In this document: one piece after another, positions 37,982 through 46,555 of the stretch
Position numbering within the stretch: position 1 is the first letter of the stretch
Layout of the letters: each line of letters begins with the position of its first letter
Assembly: GCA_965213905.1 (NCBI GenBank)
Contig: OZ243922.1
Location: forward strand, 2,356,001 to 2,420,000
Direction of reading: 5' to 3'
Length of the DNA stretch: 64,000 nt
DNA from: SIRX01 sp965213905
GTDB lineage: Bacteria; Actinomycetota; Rubrobacteria; Rubrobacterales; Rubrobacteraceae
Made by a program: the position numbers and the translations under genes
Notes under the pieces: model-generated
Database searches by the model: none
Seen by the model: only the letters and a program-made list of their open reading frames with translations
Told to the model about the DNA's origin: nothing

Positions 37982-38071
37982 TTGAAAAAGGAACGCCATC
38001 TAAAGGAAGACGGCCGCTACATAATCTTCTACCGTTTTGAGGACGAAGACGAAGAGAGAGAAGAGGAATGA
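37982..38071 (+). CDS. 29-residue conserved-looking micro-protein before galT
   Basis: TTG start with a near-ideal GGAAGGAG site at 37966-37973, 8 bases upstream; TGA overlaps the galT ATG by 4 bases (ATGA). The product has a basic start (KKERHLKEDG), a hydrophobic core RYIIFYRFE and an acidic tail (DEDEEREEE). No family is assigned with confidence. Placement within the operon and the coupled stop argue that it is translated, either as a functional micro-protein or as a leader peptide for galT. Confidence 0.7.
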   Translation: MKKERHLKEDGRYIIFYRFEDEDEEREEE

Positions 38072-39057
38072 ACGAGCTCCGCTGGAACCCGACGGCTAGA
38101 GAGTGGATCTCCTACGCCACCCACCGCCAGGACCGCACGTTCCATCCGCCTCCGGAATACTGTCCTCTCTGCCCCACCAAAAACGATGACGACTTCCCGA
38201 CCGAAGTCCCCCGGTCCTCTTACGAAATAGTCGTCTTCAAGAATAAGTTCCCCTCCTTCGTCCCCGAACCGCCGGAATTAGAAGAGCCCGGTAACAAACT
38301 CACCCCGACCGCGCCGGGCCGGGGCGTTTGCGAGGTCGTCCTCTACACCGACGATCACTACGCCACCCTGGCCGAGATGGATGAAAAGCACGTCAAAAAC
38401 TTAATCGACGTGTGGGCCGACCGCTACGTGGAACTTGGCGCCCGGGATTTCGTAGACTACGTCTTTATCTTCGAGAACAAGGGTGAGGTTATCGGCGTAA
38501 CACTCGAACATCCTCACGGCCAGATCTACGCTTACCCCTTTATTCCGCCGGTTGTGGCGAAGGAACTCGAAGCCGCCCGCGGGCACCGGGAACAACGAGG
38601 AGGTTGCCTCCACTGTGACGTTCTTTCCCAAGAACACAAGGACGGCCGGCGGATACTGGCGAAAGGCGAGTATTTCACGGCCTTCGTCCCGTTCTACGCG
38701 AAATTTCCCTACGAGGCGCACGTCTATGCCCGGAGGTGTGTGCCGTCCATAGCGGACTTGAACGACGGGGAGCGGCGGGATCTGGCCCGGGTCCTGAAAC
38801 GACTGCTCACCGGGTACGACAGTCTGTTCGGTTTCTCGCTGCCGTATATGATGGTCATGCACCAGGGACCTACGGATGGAAAGGATTATGAGGGAGTGGC
38901 GCATTTTCACGTAGAGTTCTATCCACCAAACCGGACCGCCGAGAAGCTCAAGTACCTTGCCGGCAGTGAGACCGGGGCCGGCGTCTTCGTGATGGACGTG
39001 GCCCCCGAAGACACCGCCGCCGAACTGCGGACGAAGATCAAGGAGGCCGAATCTTGA
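38068..39057 (+). CDS. galT: Galactose-1-phosphate uridylyltransferase
   Basis: 329 residues. Transfers UMP between UDP-glucose and galactose-1-phosphate in the Leloir pathway. The catalytic His is H150 in the H148-P-H150 motif (EHPHGQIYAYPF), and the zinc cysteines C32/C35 in YCPLC are present. The second half keeps the HIT fold with FVPFYAKFPYEAHVY and HFHVEFYPP. Overlaps galE by 4 bases. Confidence 0.96.
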   Translation: MNELRWNPTAREWISYATHRQDRTFHPPPEYCPLCPTKNDDDFPTEVPRSSYEIVVFKNKFPSFVPEPPELEEPGNKLTPTAPGRGVCEVVLYTDDHYATLAEMDEKHVKNLIDVWADRYVELGARDFVDYVFIFENKGEVIGVTLEHPHGQIYAYPFIPPVVAKELEAARGHREQRGGCLHCDVLSQEHKDGRRILAKGEYFTAFVPFYAKFPYEAHVYARRCVPSIADLNDGERRDLARVLKRLLTGYDSLFGFSLPYMMVMHQGPTDGKDYEGVAHFHVEFYPPNRTAEKLKYLAGSETGAGVFVMDVAPEDTAAELRTKIKEAES

Positions 39058-40028
39058 AGCTCTTGGTAACGGGTGGCGCGGGCTACGTAGGGAGCGTAGT
39101 AACCTCTCAACTTGCGGATGAAGGCCACGAGGTGGTGGTCTTCGACGACCTTTCCAAAGGCCACGAACCGGCCATACCTGAGGGGGCGACGTTCGTCAAA
39201 GGCGACTTGCTGAGCCCGGACAGCATCCGCGACGTTTTATCCGAAGGCTTCGACGGCGTGCTACATTTCGCGGCCCTCTCGCTGGTCGGTGAGTCGGTCG
39301 AGGAGCCGGAAAAATACTACCGGAACAACGTTTGCGGGACGCTCAACTTGTTGGAGGCGATGGTCGAGCATGGGGTGGGGCGGCTCGTTTTCTCTTCGAC
39401 GGCGGCGGTCTATGGGGAGCCGGAGGAAGTCCCGATCAAGGAGACCGACCCGACGCTGCCGACGAATCCTTACGGCGCCTCAAAGCTGGCGGTGGACCGC
39501 ATGATCCGGTCCGTAGCCGGAGCCCGCGGCCTCTCGGCGACGAGCCTGCGCTACTTCAACGTCGCGGGTGCCCGGGGCCGCTTCGGGGAAGACCACGAGC
39601 CCGAGACCCACCTGATACCGCTCGTGCTGCGGGCCGCCTCCGGGGAGTGGGACCACGTAGACATCTACGGCACCGACTACGACACCCCGGATGGGACCGC
39701 CGTCCGGGACTACATCCACATCGAAGACCTCGGCCGGGCCCACGTCCTGGCGCTGGGCAGAGAAGAGAAAGGCCATCGTATCTACAACCTCGGCAACGGC
39801 GAGGGTTTCTCCGTCCGCCAGGTCATAGAAACTGCCCGCGAGGTTACGGGAGCGGATATAAAAGCCGTCGAAGCTCCTCGCCGGGCCGGAGACCCGCCGG
39901 TGCTGGTCGCCTCCAGCGAGAAGATAGCGGGGGAGCTTGGTTGGAAGCCGGAGAAGCCGGAACTCTCCGCCATGATCTCCGACGCCTGGGAATGGAAGCA
40001 GAATAACCCTCGCGGCTACGAAGACTAG
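39054..40028 (+). CDS. galE: UDP-glucose 4-epimerase
   Basis: 324 residues from TTG overlapping galT. Short-chain dehydrogenase fold: NAD motif VTGGAGYVGS at 5-14, catalytic Ser in FSSTAAVYG and Tyr-xxx-Lys in NPYGASKLAVD. C-terminal sugar site typical of GalE (YFNVAGA, HLIPLVLRAA, DYIHIEDLGRAHVLAL). Interconverts UDP-galactose and UDP-glucose. galK follows 11 bases later. Confidence 0.95.
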   Translation: MKLLVTGGAGYVGSVVTSQLADEGHEVVVFDDLSKGHEPAIPEGATFVKGDLLSPDSIRDVLSEGFDGVLHFAALSLVGESVEEPEKYYRNNVCGTLNLLEAMVEHGVGRLVFSSTAAVYGEPEEVPIKETDPTLPTNPYGASKLAVDRMIRSVAGARGLSATSLRYFNVAGARGRFGEDHEPETHLIPLVLRAASGEWDHVDIYGTDYDTPDGTAVRDYIHIEDLGRAHVLALGREEKGHRIYNLGNGEGFSVRQVIETAREVTGADIKAVEAPRRAGDPPVLVASSEKIAGELGWKPEKPELSAMISDAWEWKQNNPRGYED

Positions 40029-40039
40029 AAGGAACGAAC

Positions 40040-41155
40040 TTGCGAGAGACAGAGCAACGCGCCGTAGAGGCTTACAAGGAGAACTTCGGCGTGGAACCGG
40101 AGGCGGTGGTTAGCGCCCCGGGTCGGGTCAACCTGATCGGGGAGCACACCGACTACAACGACGGCCACGTCCTCCCCTGCGCCGTCGAACGCCGCGTTGC
40201 AGTAGCTATTGGACCCGGCGACGATGAACTCTACTCGGCGGACTTCGACGAAAAACAACCGCTCAACGAAGAAAAAGAAGGCGGTTGGCAGGACTACCCG
40301 CGGGGCGTGGCCTGGGCCGTAAAGCAGGCCGGATACGCGATAGAAGACTTCCGGGCCTCCTTCGCCGGCAACGTGCCGCTCGGCTCCGGCCTCTCCTCCT
40401 CGGCGGCGATAGAGGCCGCCACGGTACTGGCCCTCGACAAGCTTTTCGGTCTCGGCATAGACCGCAAGCAGATGGCCTCGCTGTGCATGAAGGCTGAAAA
40501 CGAGTTCGTCGGCGTCGCCAGCGGCATCATGGACCAGTACGCCTCGCTGCTCTGCGAGGTAGGCCACGCCCTGCTCGTGGATTGCCGCTCGCTGGAAGAA
40601 GAGAACGTACCCCTCGACCTGGAGGGCGCCGGCCTCACCCTGCTCGTCTGCGACACCCGCGTCGAGCGGGAACTGGGCGGCACAGAATACAACGACCGGC
40701 AAGAGACCACCGCCCGGGCGGCGAAAAAACTGGGCCTGGAGGCGCTGCGTGACGCGTCAGAGACGGACCTGGAAAACCTCTCCGGCGACGAGCTAAAACG
40801 CGCCCGGCACGTCGTTACCGAGCAAGCGCGGGTTATGGAGGCGGTCGAGGCTTTGAAAAATAGAGACTTCGAGGCTTTCGGACGGTTGCTGTACGAGTCG
40901 CACGCCTCGCTGCGCGACGACTACGAGGTTTCGGTTCCGGAGCTAGACACATTTGTGGAGGTTGCGGAAGAAGCCCGTGCCCTCGGGGCGAAAGTTACGG
41001 GTGCGGGGTGGGGCGGTTGCGCTATAGCCTTGATCCCCTCCGCCAAAGCCGACGAACTCGCGGATACCACCCGACGGCGGTTCGAGGGGCGCGACTTCGG
41101 GGAACCCGCCTTCTACAAGTTCACCCCGGCGGCGGGCGCGGAGGTGCTCTCTTAA
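40040..41155 (+). CDS. galK: Galactokinase
   Basis: 371 residues from TTG 40040. GHMP kinase: the galactose signature GRVNLIGEHTDYNDG, the ATP motif PLGSGLSSSAAIEAA and the C-terminal KVTGAGWGGCAIALIP. Phosphorylates galactose at C1. The TAA shares its last base with the ATG of the alpha-galactosidase gene. Confidence 0.96.
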   Translation: MRETEQRAVEAYKENFGVEPEAVVSAPGRVNLIGEHTDYNDGHVLPCAVERRVAVAIGPGDDELYSADFDEKQPLNEEKEGGWQDYPRGVAWAVKQAGYAIEDFRASFAGNVPLGSGLSSSAAIEAATVLALDKLFGLGIDRKQMASLCMKAENEFVGVASGIMDQYASLLCEVGHALLVDCRSLEEENVPLDLEGAGLTLLVCDTRVERELGGTEYNDRQETTARAAKKLGLEALRDASETDLENLSGDELKRARHVVTEQARVMEAVEALKNRDFEAFGRLLYESHASLRDDYEVSVPELDTFVEVAEEARALGAKVTGAGWGGCAIALIPSAKADELADTTRRRFEGRDFGEPAFYKFTPAAGAEVLS

Positions 41156-43260
41156 TGCCCATTCTCTACGACGAAGAGCGGCGTCGTTGGGCGCTGCAGG
41201 GCGACAACACAACCTACGGCATGGAGCTGGACGAGAAGGACCGTCTACGTCACGTATATTTCGGGGGACTTCTGCCGCGCACGCAGGACTTCCCGGACGT
41301 AAGAGGCCACAGCTACCCGTTCGAGCACCCCGAGGGGCCGGGGCTGCGTTACGAGTACCCGGTCTGGGGCAGCCTCTACTACCGGGAGCCCTGCCTAAAG
41401 GCCACGTTCGCGGACGGCGTCCGGGATACGCGCCTCGTGTACCACGAACATTGGATAGAAGAGGGAGAAGTACCGGAGCTGGTCGTCGTGCTGAAAGACG
41501 AGCACTATCCGCTGCGCGTCGCTTTGCACTACCGGCTCTTCGGGGAGCAGGATCTGGTAGAGCGGTATTCGGTTTTAGTGAACGAGGGGACGGAGCCGTT
41601 CACGCTGGAAGAGGTGCTCTCGGCCGTGTGGCACGTCCCGCGGGGATATGGCTACCGGCTGACGCATTTGGCGGGCCGGTTCGCCGGTGAGACGCAGGTG
41701 TACCAAGAGAAAATCTCGCCGGGAAAAAAGGTCTTCGAGAGCCGGCGGGGCATCACGAGCCACCACGCCAATCCCTTTTTCGCCCTGGACTGGGGCGATG
41801 CTACGAACGACACCGGCGAGGTCTGGTTCGGGGCTTTAGGCTGGAGCGGCAACTGGAAGATCACCGCGGACCACGACGCCCACGGCTACCTGCAAGTCTC
41901 CGGCGGCATAAACGACTTCGATTTCTCCTGGCACCTCGAAGGCGGCGAGGAGTTCACGACGCCGTCGTTTATCGGGGGGTACACGCGGGAGGGGTTTGGG
42001 GCGGCGAGCCGCAACCTCCACCGCTACGCCCTGGACCACCTGCTGCCCACGAAAGATCCACTGCCCGTCCTCTACAACTCCTGGGAAGCCACCTACTTCG
42101 ACGTCGACGAAGGAGGGCAGATCGAACTGGCCGAGAAAGCCGCACAACTAGGCGTAGAGCTTTTCGTGTTGGACGACGGCTGGTTCGGAGAGCGCGATGA
42201 CGACCGGCGGGGCCTCGGGGACTGGTGGGTAAACCCGGAGAAGTTCCCGAACGGCCTGGGCCCACTCATCGAGAAAGTCCACTCATTAGGCATGAGCTTC
42301 GGCCTCTGGGTGGAGCCGGAGATGGTCAACGAGGACAGCAACCTGTACCGGGAGCACCCCGAATGGGTTTACCGTTTCCCGAATCGCGAGCTTACCGAGA
42401 GCCGCAATCAACTCGTGTTGAACCTGGCTAAAGAGGATGTCCGGGAGCACCTCTTCGGGGTATTGGATAATCTGTTGACCGAGCACGACATCTCGTTTAT
42501 CAAGTGGGATATGAACCGGCCTTTCTCGGAGCCCGGCTGGCCGGAGGTCCCGCCGGAGCGGCAACGGGAGGTGTGGGTCCGGCACGTGTGGGGCGTGTAC
42601 GAAATCTTGCGGCGCTTGCGGGAGAAGCATCCGGGCGTTACGTTCGAGACCTGTTCGGCGGGGGGAGGCCGCATAGACTTCGGCATGTTCCGGTTCACGG
42701 ATCAGGCCTGGGTCAGCGACAACACCGACCCCTACGACCGGCTCCTCATCCAGGAAGGCTTCTCGATGGCCTATCCCGCCCGCACCATGATGTGCTGGGT
42801 GGCCGACGCGGGCAAGTGGGTGAAAGGACGGCAGAGCCCCGTCTCATACCGCTTCCACTCTGCGATGATGGGCTCGCTGGGAATCGGCGGAAACCTGACG
42901 GAGTGGTCCGGCGAGGACCTGGAAGAGGCCCGCGGGCTGGTTGAGAAGTATAAGGACGTGCGCGGGGTCGTCCAGGGCGGCGACCAGTATAGGCTGCTCT
43001 CCCCGAGAAAAGGCGACACGACCGCTGTCCAGTACGTTAGCCGGGACCGGAAGAAGTCCGTACTCTTCGTGCTCCGAAGCGCCCATCAGTTCCCGGACCC
43101 CGTACCGACGATTTTCCTGCGCGGCCTAGACCCCGAAGCCCTGTACCTTACGACCGTAGAAGACGGGCCGGTGAGCGGCGAAGCCCTGATGCGGCGGGGG
43201 GTAAAGGTACGACTGAACGAGGAGTTGTCGAGCGTCTTGGTCGAGATCACGGCGCAGTGA
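41155..43260 (+). CDS. Alpha-galactosidase, glycoside hydrolase family 36
   Basis: 701 residues from ATG 41155; the frame is open upstream inside galK but only this start gives the GH36 N-terminal domain. Nucleophile D452 in IKWDMNRPF and acid/base D522 in SDNTDPYDR are 70 residues apart, as in Geobacillus AgaB. N-terminal beta-sandwich, TIM barrel (about 310-620), then a C-terminal beta domain. No signal peptide; cytoplasmic cleavage of raffinose- or melibiose-type sugars is expected. Overlaps the M24 gene by 4 bases. Confidence 0.96.
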   Translation: MPILYDEERRRWALQGDNTTYGMELDEKDRLRHVYFGGLLPRTQDFPDVRGHSYPFEHPEGPGLRYEYPVWGSLYYREPCLKATFADGVRDTRLVYHEHWIEEGEVPELVVVLKDEHYPLRVALHYRLFGEQDLVERYSVLVNEGTEPFTLEEVLSAVWHVPRGYGYRLTHLAGRFAGETQVYQEKISPGKKVFESRRGITSHHANPFFALDWGDATNDTGEVWFGALGWSGNWKITADHDAHGYLQVSGGINDFDFSWHLEGGEEFTTPSFIGGYTREGFGAASRNLHRYALDHLLPTKDPLPVLYNSWEATYFDVDEGGQIELAEKAAQLGVELFVLDDGWFGERDDDRRGLGDWWVNPEKFPNGLGPLIEKVHSLGMSFGLWVEPEMVNEDSNLYREHPEWVYRFPNRELTESRNQLVLNLAKEDVREHLFGVLDNLLTEHDISFIKWDMNRPFSEPGWPEVPPERQREVWVRHVWGVYEILRRLREKHPGVTFETCSAGGGRIDFGMFRFTDQAWVSDNTDPYDRLLIQEGFSMAYPARTMMCWVADAGKWVKGRQSPVSYRFHSAMMGSLGIGGNLTEWSGEDLEEARGLVEKYKDVRGVVQGGDQYRLLSPRKGDTTAVQYVSRDRKKSVLFVLRSAHQFPDPVPTIFLRGLDPEALYLTTVEDGPVSGEALMRRGVKVRLNEELSSVLVEITAQ

Positions 43261-44276
43261 GCCGCGAAGCCCGGCGCGAAAAACTCCGGGAGTTTATGGA
43301 CCGGCGGGGTCTCGGGGCGCTCCTGTTACGGCGTCCGGCCAACTTCGCCTGGTACACGAACGGCGCGGACAGCCGGGTGGACCACGCCGACCCCCTCGGT
43401 GTAGCGGCGCTCCTGTTTACCGCCGACGACGAGTACGTACTAACGGACAACATCGAGGCTCCCCGGATGCGCGAGGAGGAGACGCCGGACTTCGAAGTGT
43501 TGGAGCATCCCTGGTACGGGGACCCTTCAGGCATCATAAAAGAGGTCGCCGGTGAGGCTTTGCTGGGCGTGGATCATTCCCTCGAAGGCGCTACGGACGT
43601 TTCGCAAGACGTGTCCCCGTTACGCTACGTCCTGGACGAAGAAGCCATCGAACGCTACCGGAGGGTCGGACGGGATGCCAACCAGGCGGTCTCGGAGGCG
43701 ATCTACTCGCTACCCAACTATAAGATTGGTGAACGGCAGGTGGCGGCGATAGTAGCGGAGGTTTGTCGGAGGCGGGGACTCTCCACGCCGCTGCTTATGG
43801 CCGCTTCGGAAGAGCGGATGATGCGTTACCGGCACCCGATACTCCGCTTCCCGGGGTCCTCGCTCGGCCGGATGATGATGGTGGTTGTCTGTGCCGAGCG
43901 TGGCGGCCTGTACGCCAACCTCACCCGCATCGTCCTCTTCGAGTACCCTGGCGAGGAGGTCATATGGCGACAGAGGGCCTGCGAGAACATCCTGCGCCGG
44001 ATGCGGGAGGCTACCCTGCCGGGCCGCACCCTGGCCGAGGTATTCGAGGACTGTAAGAAGTTCTACGCCGAAGAAGGATTCCCTGGCGAGTGGAGAGAGC
44101 ATCATCAAGGCGGGCTCACAGGCTACGGTTCGCGGGAAATGATCGCCACTTCCGACACCGACCTGGAGATAGAGCCCGGCATGGCCTTTGCCTGGAACCC
44201 TTCTCTCGCCGGCGCAAAGGCCGAAGAGACTTTCGTACTGACTGGATCCGGACCAGAGGTCATCACCGAGTCTTAG
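43257..44276 (+). CDS. M24 (pita-bread) family protein without metal ligands
   Basis: 339 residues, GTG start overlapping the GH36 stop. N-terminal creatinase-like domain (about 1-120), then the M24 fold. At the place where aminopeptidases keep their two metal Asp residues this protein has VVVCAERGGLYANLTRI (C212 and N221), so the metal site is lost. H282/H283 (EHHQGG) and a late Glu (KAEETFVL) remain, which resembles creatinase-like, metal-free members. It closes the galactoside operon and could be a hydrolase of a non-peptide substrate or a pseudoenzyme. Confidence 0.85.
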   Translation: MSREARREKLREFMDRRGLGALLLRRPANFAWYTNGADSRVDHADPLGVAALLFTADDEYVLTDNIEAPRMREEETPDFEVLEHPWYGDPSGIIKEVAGEALLGVDHSLEGATDVSQDVSPLRYVLDEEAIERYRRVGRDANQAVSEAIYSLPNYKIGERQVAAIVAEVCRRRGLSTPLLMAASEERMMRYRHPILRFPGSSLGRMMMVVVCAERGGLYANLTRIVLFEYPGEEVIWRQRACENILRRMREATLPGRTLAEVFEDCKKFYAEEGFPGEWREHHQGGLTGYGSREMIATSDTDLEIEPGMAFAWNPSLAGAKAEETFVLTGSGPEVITES

Positions 44277-44380
44277 AATCGAAAAGATCTTGCCGCCTGG
44301 ATTGGGTTCTTATCTCGAAGGGTAAATTCTCTCCGGCACGATTCCGGCCGCGGCAGTCTACTACGAGAGGGGTTCTTTTT

Positions 44381-45334
44381 ATGGTCAAGATCGGTTACTT
44401 TCTATCCAGTGAGGAGTTCGGGCCGCACGCTCACGTGGAGCAGGCGAAAATGGCTGAGAATGCGGGGTTTGAGGCGCTCTGGATCTCGGACCACTACCAT
44501 CCGTGGGTGAGAGAGCAGGGCCAGAGCCCGTTCGTGTGGTCGGTGATCGGGGCCCTCTCCCAGGTAACTTCCCTACCCGTAACGACCGCCGTAACCTGCC
44601 CGACCATGCGTATCCACCCCGCCGTGCTGGCCCAGGCCGTGGCGACCTCCGCCGTGATGCTCGAAGGCCGGTTCAACTTCGGCATCGGCTCCGGCGAAAA
44701 CCTGAACGAACACATCCTGGGCGACCGCTGGCCCCCGACCGACGTTCGCCTGGAGATGATGGAGGAGGCCGTCGAGGTGATGCGGCTTTTATGGGAGGGC
44801 GGAACGAAGAGCCACTACGGAAAGCACTACACGGTCGAAAACGCCTGCATCTACACTATTCCCGACGAGCCGCCGCCGGTACTCGTCTCGGGTTTCGGTC
44901 CCAAAGCCACGAAGCTCGCGGGGAAAATCGGGGACGGTTATTGCCACGTCGCCCCGGATGCCGAGATGTTGAACCTCTTCCGAGAGTCCGGTGGCGGGGA
45001 CAAGGTCGCCCACGCCGGCTCGAAGGTCTGCTACGGGGAGGATGAAGCCGAGTGCCGCCGCATCGCCCACCAGACCTGGCCCAACGAGTCGCTTCCCGGG
45101 GAGTTGGCGCAGGAACTACCGACCGTGGCCCACTTCGATCAGGCAACCTCCATCGTTACGGAGGATATGGTCGCCGGGGGCGTCGTCTGCGGCCCGGACC
45201 CGGAACAGCACAAGCAGAACCTACAGGAGTACGTGGACGCCGGCTACGACGAGGTGTACGTGCAGCAGATCGGCCCAAACCAGAAAGCCTTCTTCGACTT
45301 TTACCAAAATGAGATCCTGCCGGAGTTCCGCTAA
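44381..45334 (+). CDS. F420-dependent dehydrogenase-like luciferase-family enzyme
   Basis: 317 residues from ATG 44381, preceded by GAGAGGGG. The frame is open upstream into the M24 gene but without similarity. KIGYFLSSEEFGPHAHVEQAKMAE, ALWISDHYHPW, TCPTMRIHPAVLAQA and the F420-phosphate loop GSGENLNEH are characteristic of the F420-dependent glucose-6-phosphate dehydrogenase-like group of the LLM superfamily. Substrate unproven. Implies that the organism makes coenzyme F420. Separated from the galactoside operon by 104 bases. Confidence 0.92.
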   Translation: MVKIGYFLSSEEFGPHAHVEQAKMAENAGFEALWISDHYHPWVREQGQSPFVWSVIGALSQVTSLPVTTAVTCPTMRIHPAVLAQAVATSAVMLEGRFNFGIGSGENLNEHILGDRWPPTDVRLEMMEEAVEVMRLLWEGGTKSHYGKHYTVENACIYTIPDEPPPVLVSGFGPKATKLAGKIGDGYCHVAPDAEMLNLFRESGGGDKVAHAGSKVCYGEDEAECRRIAHQTWPNESLPGELAQELPTVAHFDQATSIVTEDMVAGGVVCGPDPEQHKQNLQEYVDAGYDEVYVQQIGPNQKAFFDFYQNEILPEFR

Positions 45335-45364
45335 ACAAAGCCGAACCGGAGCTTCTCCTGGAAA

Positions 45365-45373
45365 TGGTAGAAT
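45365..45373 (+). promoter_or_regulatory. Predicted extended -10 promoter of the DUF4230 gene
   Basis: TGGTAGAAT fits TGnTAnnnT and lies about 30 bases before the start codon. No clear -35. Confidence 0.4.
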
Positions 45374-45402
45374 CGCACCGTCCGTAACGACGAGAGGCTG
45401 TG

Positions 45403-46041
45403 GTGGAGAAAAGCAAGAAAGACGGCGGAGGTTTACTTACGACCCTCCTGATCGCCGTCTCCATAGTGGTCATCTCCGTCGTGGCAGGCGTCGGGCTCGC
45501 CCGTTACGGGGCCAATTTGCCGGTAGTCGGCTGGTTCTTCGGTGAGGGGCAGTCGCAAACAACTACGAGCGCGGTCGCGTTGGAGGGCATACAGAAGCTG
45601 GATCGGCTCGATACGGTGCGTATGACCCAGTCCGTAGTCGTAACCAGAGAGACCGGCGGAACAGAATTGAGGCGTTTTCTCACGGGAGAAGAGGTGATCC
45701 TGGTAGCCGTCGGGGACGTAGAGGCCGGGGTGAACCTCTCGGATCTCACCGAAGAAGACGTACAAATCGAAGAGAATGTCGTCACACTAAACATGCCGGA
45801 ACCCGAGATCTCCTCCGTAGCGCTCGACGAAGAAGAGACTCGCCTCTACGACCGGGACCAGGGCATCTTACGTCTGCGGGCCGACGAAACCCTCGTAGAA
45901 GAAGCCCGCCGGGAAGCCCGGGACGAACTCGAAGCCGCCGCCCGCCAGAACTACATCCGCGCCACCGCCGAAAGCAACGCCGAAGACACCATCCGCGCTT
46001 TTCTGACGACGCTGGGTTACGAGCAAGTACGGTTCGAGTAA
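45403..46041 (+). CDS. DUF4230 membrane-anchored protein
   Basis: 212 residues from GTG 45403; GTG 45400 is an alternative, but GAGAGG spaces better to 45403. One N-terminal membrane helix (about 10-32, LLTTLLIAVSIVVISVVAG) leaves the rest outside. The extracytoplasmic part has RMTQSVVVTRETGG and the long EARREARDELEAAARQNYI helix, a pattern of the DUF4230 family, whose role is unknown. Convergent with ogt, 4 bases apart. Confidence 0.85.
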   Translation: MEKSKKDGGGLLTTLLIAVSIVVISVVAGVGLARYGANLPVVGWFFGEGQSQTTTSAVALEGIQKLDRLDTVRMTQSVVVTRETGGTELRRFLTGEEVILVAVGDVEAGVNLSDLTEEDVQIEENVVTLNMPEPEISSVALDEEETRLYDRDQGILRLRADETLVEEARREARDELEAAARQNYIRATAESNAEDTIRAFLTTLGYEQVRFE

Positions 46042-46045
46042 GCGG

Positions 46046-46555
46046 CTATCTCGTTGCCTGGCGCTCGTGCTCTAGCAGCTTCTCTTTGAGGTGGAGGCCA
46101 CCGCTGAAGCCGCCGAGCGAGCCGTCCGCAGCGATTACGCGGTGACACGGCACGACGAGCGGTACCCGGTTGCAGCCGTTCGCCCCGCCAACAGCGCGGG
46201 CCGCGCCGGGACGACCGACCATGTCCGCCACCTGTGAGTAACTGCGGGTCTCGCCGAACGGGATTCTCGTCAGAGCCTCCCATACTTTCTGTTGCCAGGG
46301 CGTTCCCGAAGCGGCCAGCTTTACGGTAAACTCGCGTCGCTCACCAGAGTAGTATTCGGAGATCTCTTGTCGGAGCCGCGCTGTACGGGCGGAATCCTGT
46401 ACGAATTTCTCGTATCCATTGGCTAACAATTCATCCTCTATATTCGAGTCGTTGTTGGATTCTTCGAAGTGCGCCCGCACCAGTGCTCCATCCTCGTTTA
46501 CCGCGAACGTTAGAAGTCCGGCGGGAGTTTCTGCGGTGCCGAGGTATGCTTTCAT
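46046..46555 (-). CDS. ogt: Methylated-DNA-protein-cysteine methyltransferase
   Basis: 169 residues. Suicide repair of O6-methylguanine: acceptor C137 in VVPCHRVI, Asn hinge in GANGCNRVPL and the FGETRSYSQVA helix-turn-helix. The N-terminal half lacks zinc residues. Its start overlaps the end of the Ada-AlkA gene by 4 bases, so the two repair genes are translated from one message. Confidence 0.96.
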   Translation of the reverse strand: MKAYLGTAETPAGLLTFAVNEDGALVRAHFEESNNDSNIEDELLANGYEKFVQDSARTARLRQEISEYYSGERREFTVKLAASGTPWQQKVWEALTRIPFGETRSYSQVADMVGRPGAARAVGGANGCNRVPLVVPCHRVIAADGSLGGFSGGLHLKEKLLEHERQATR

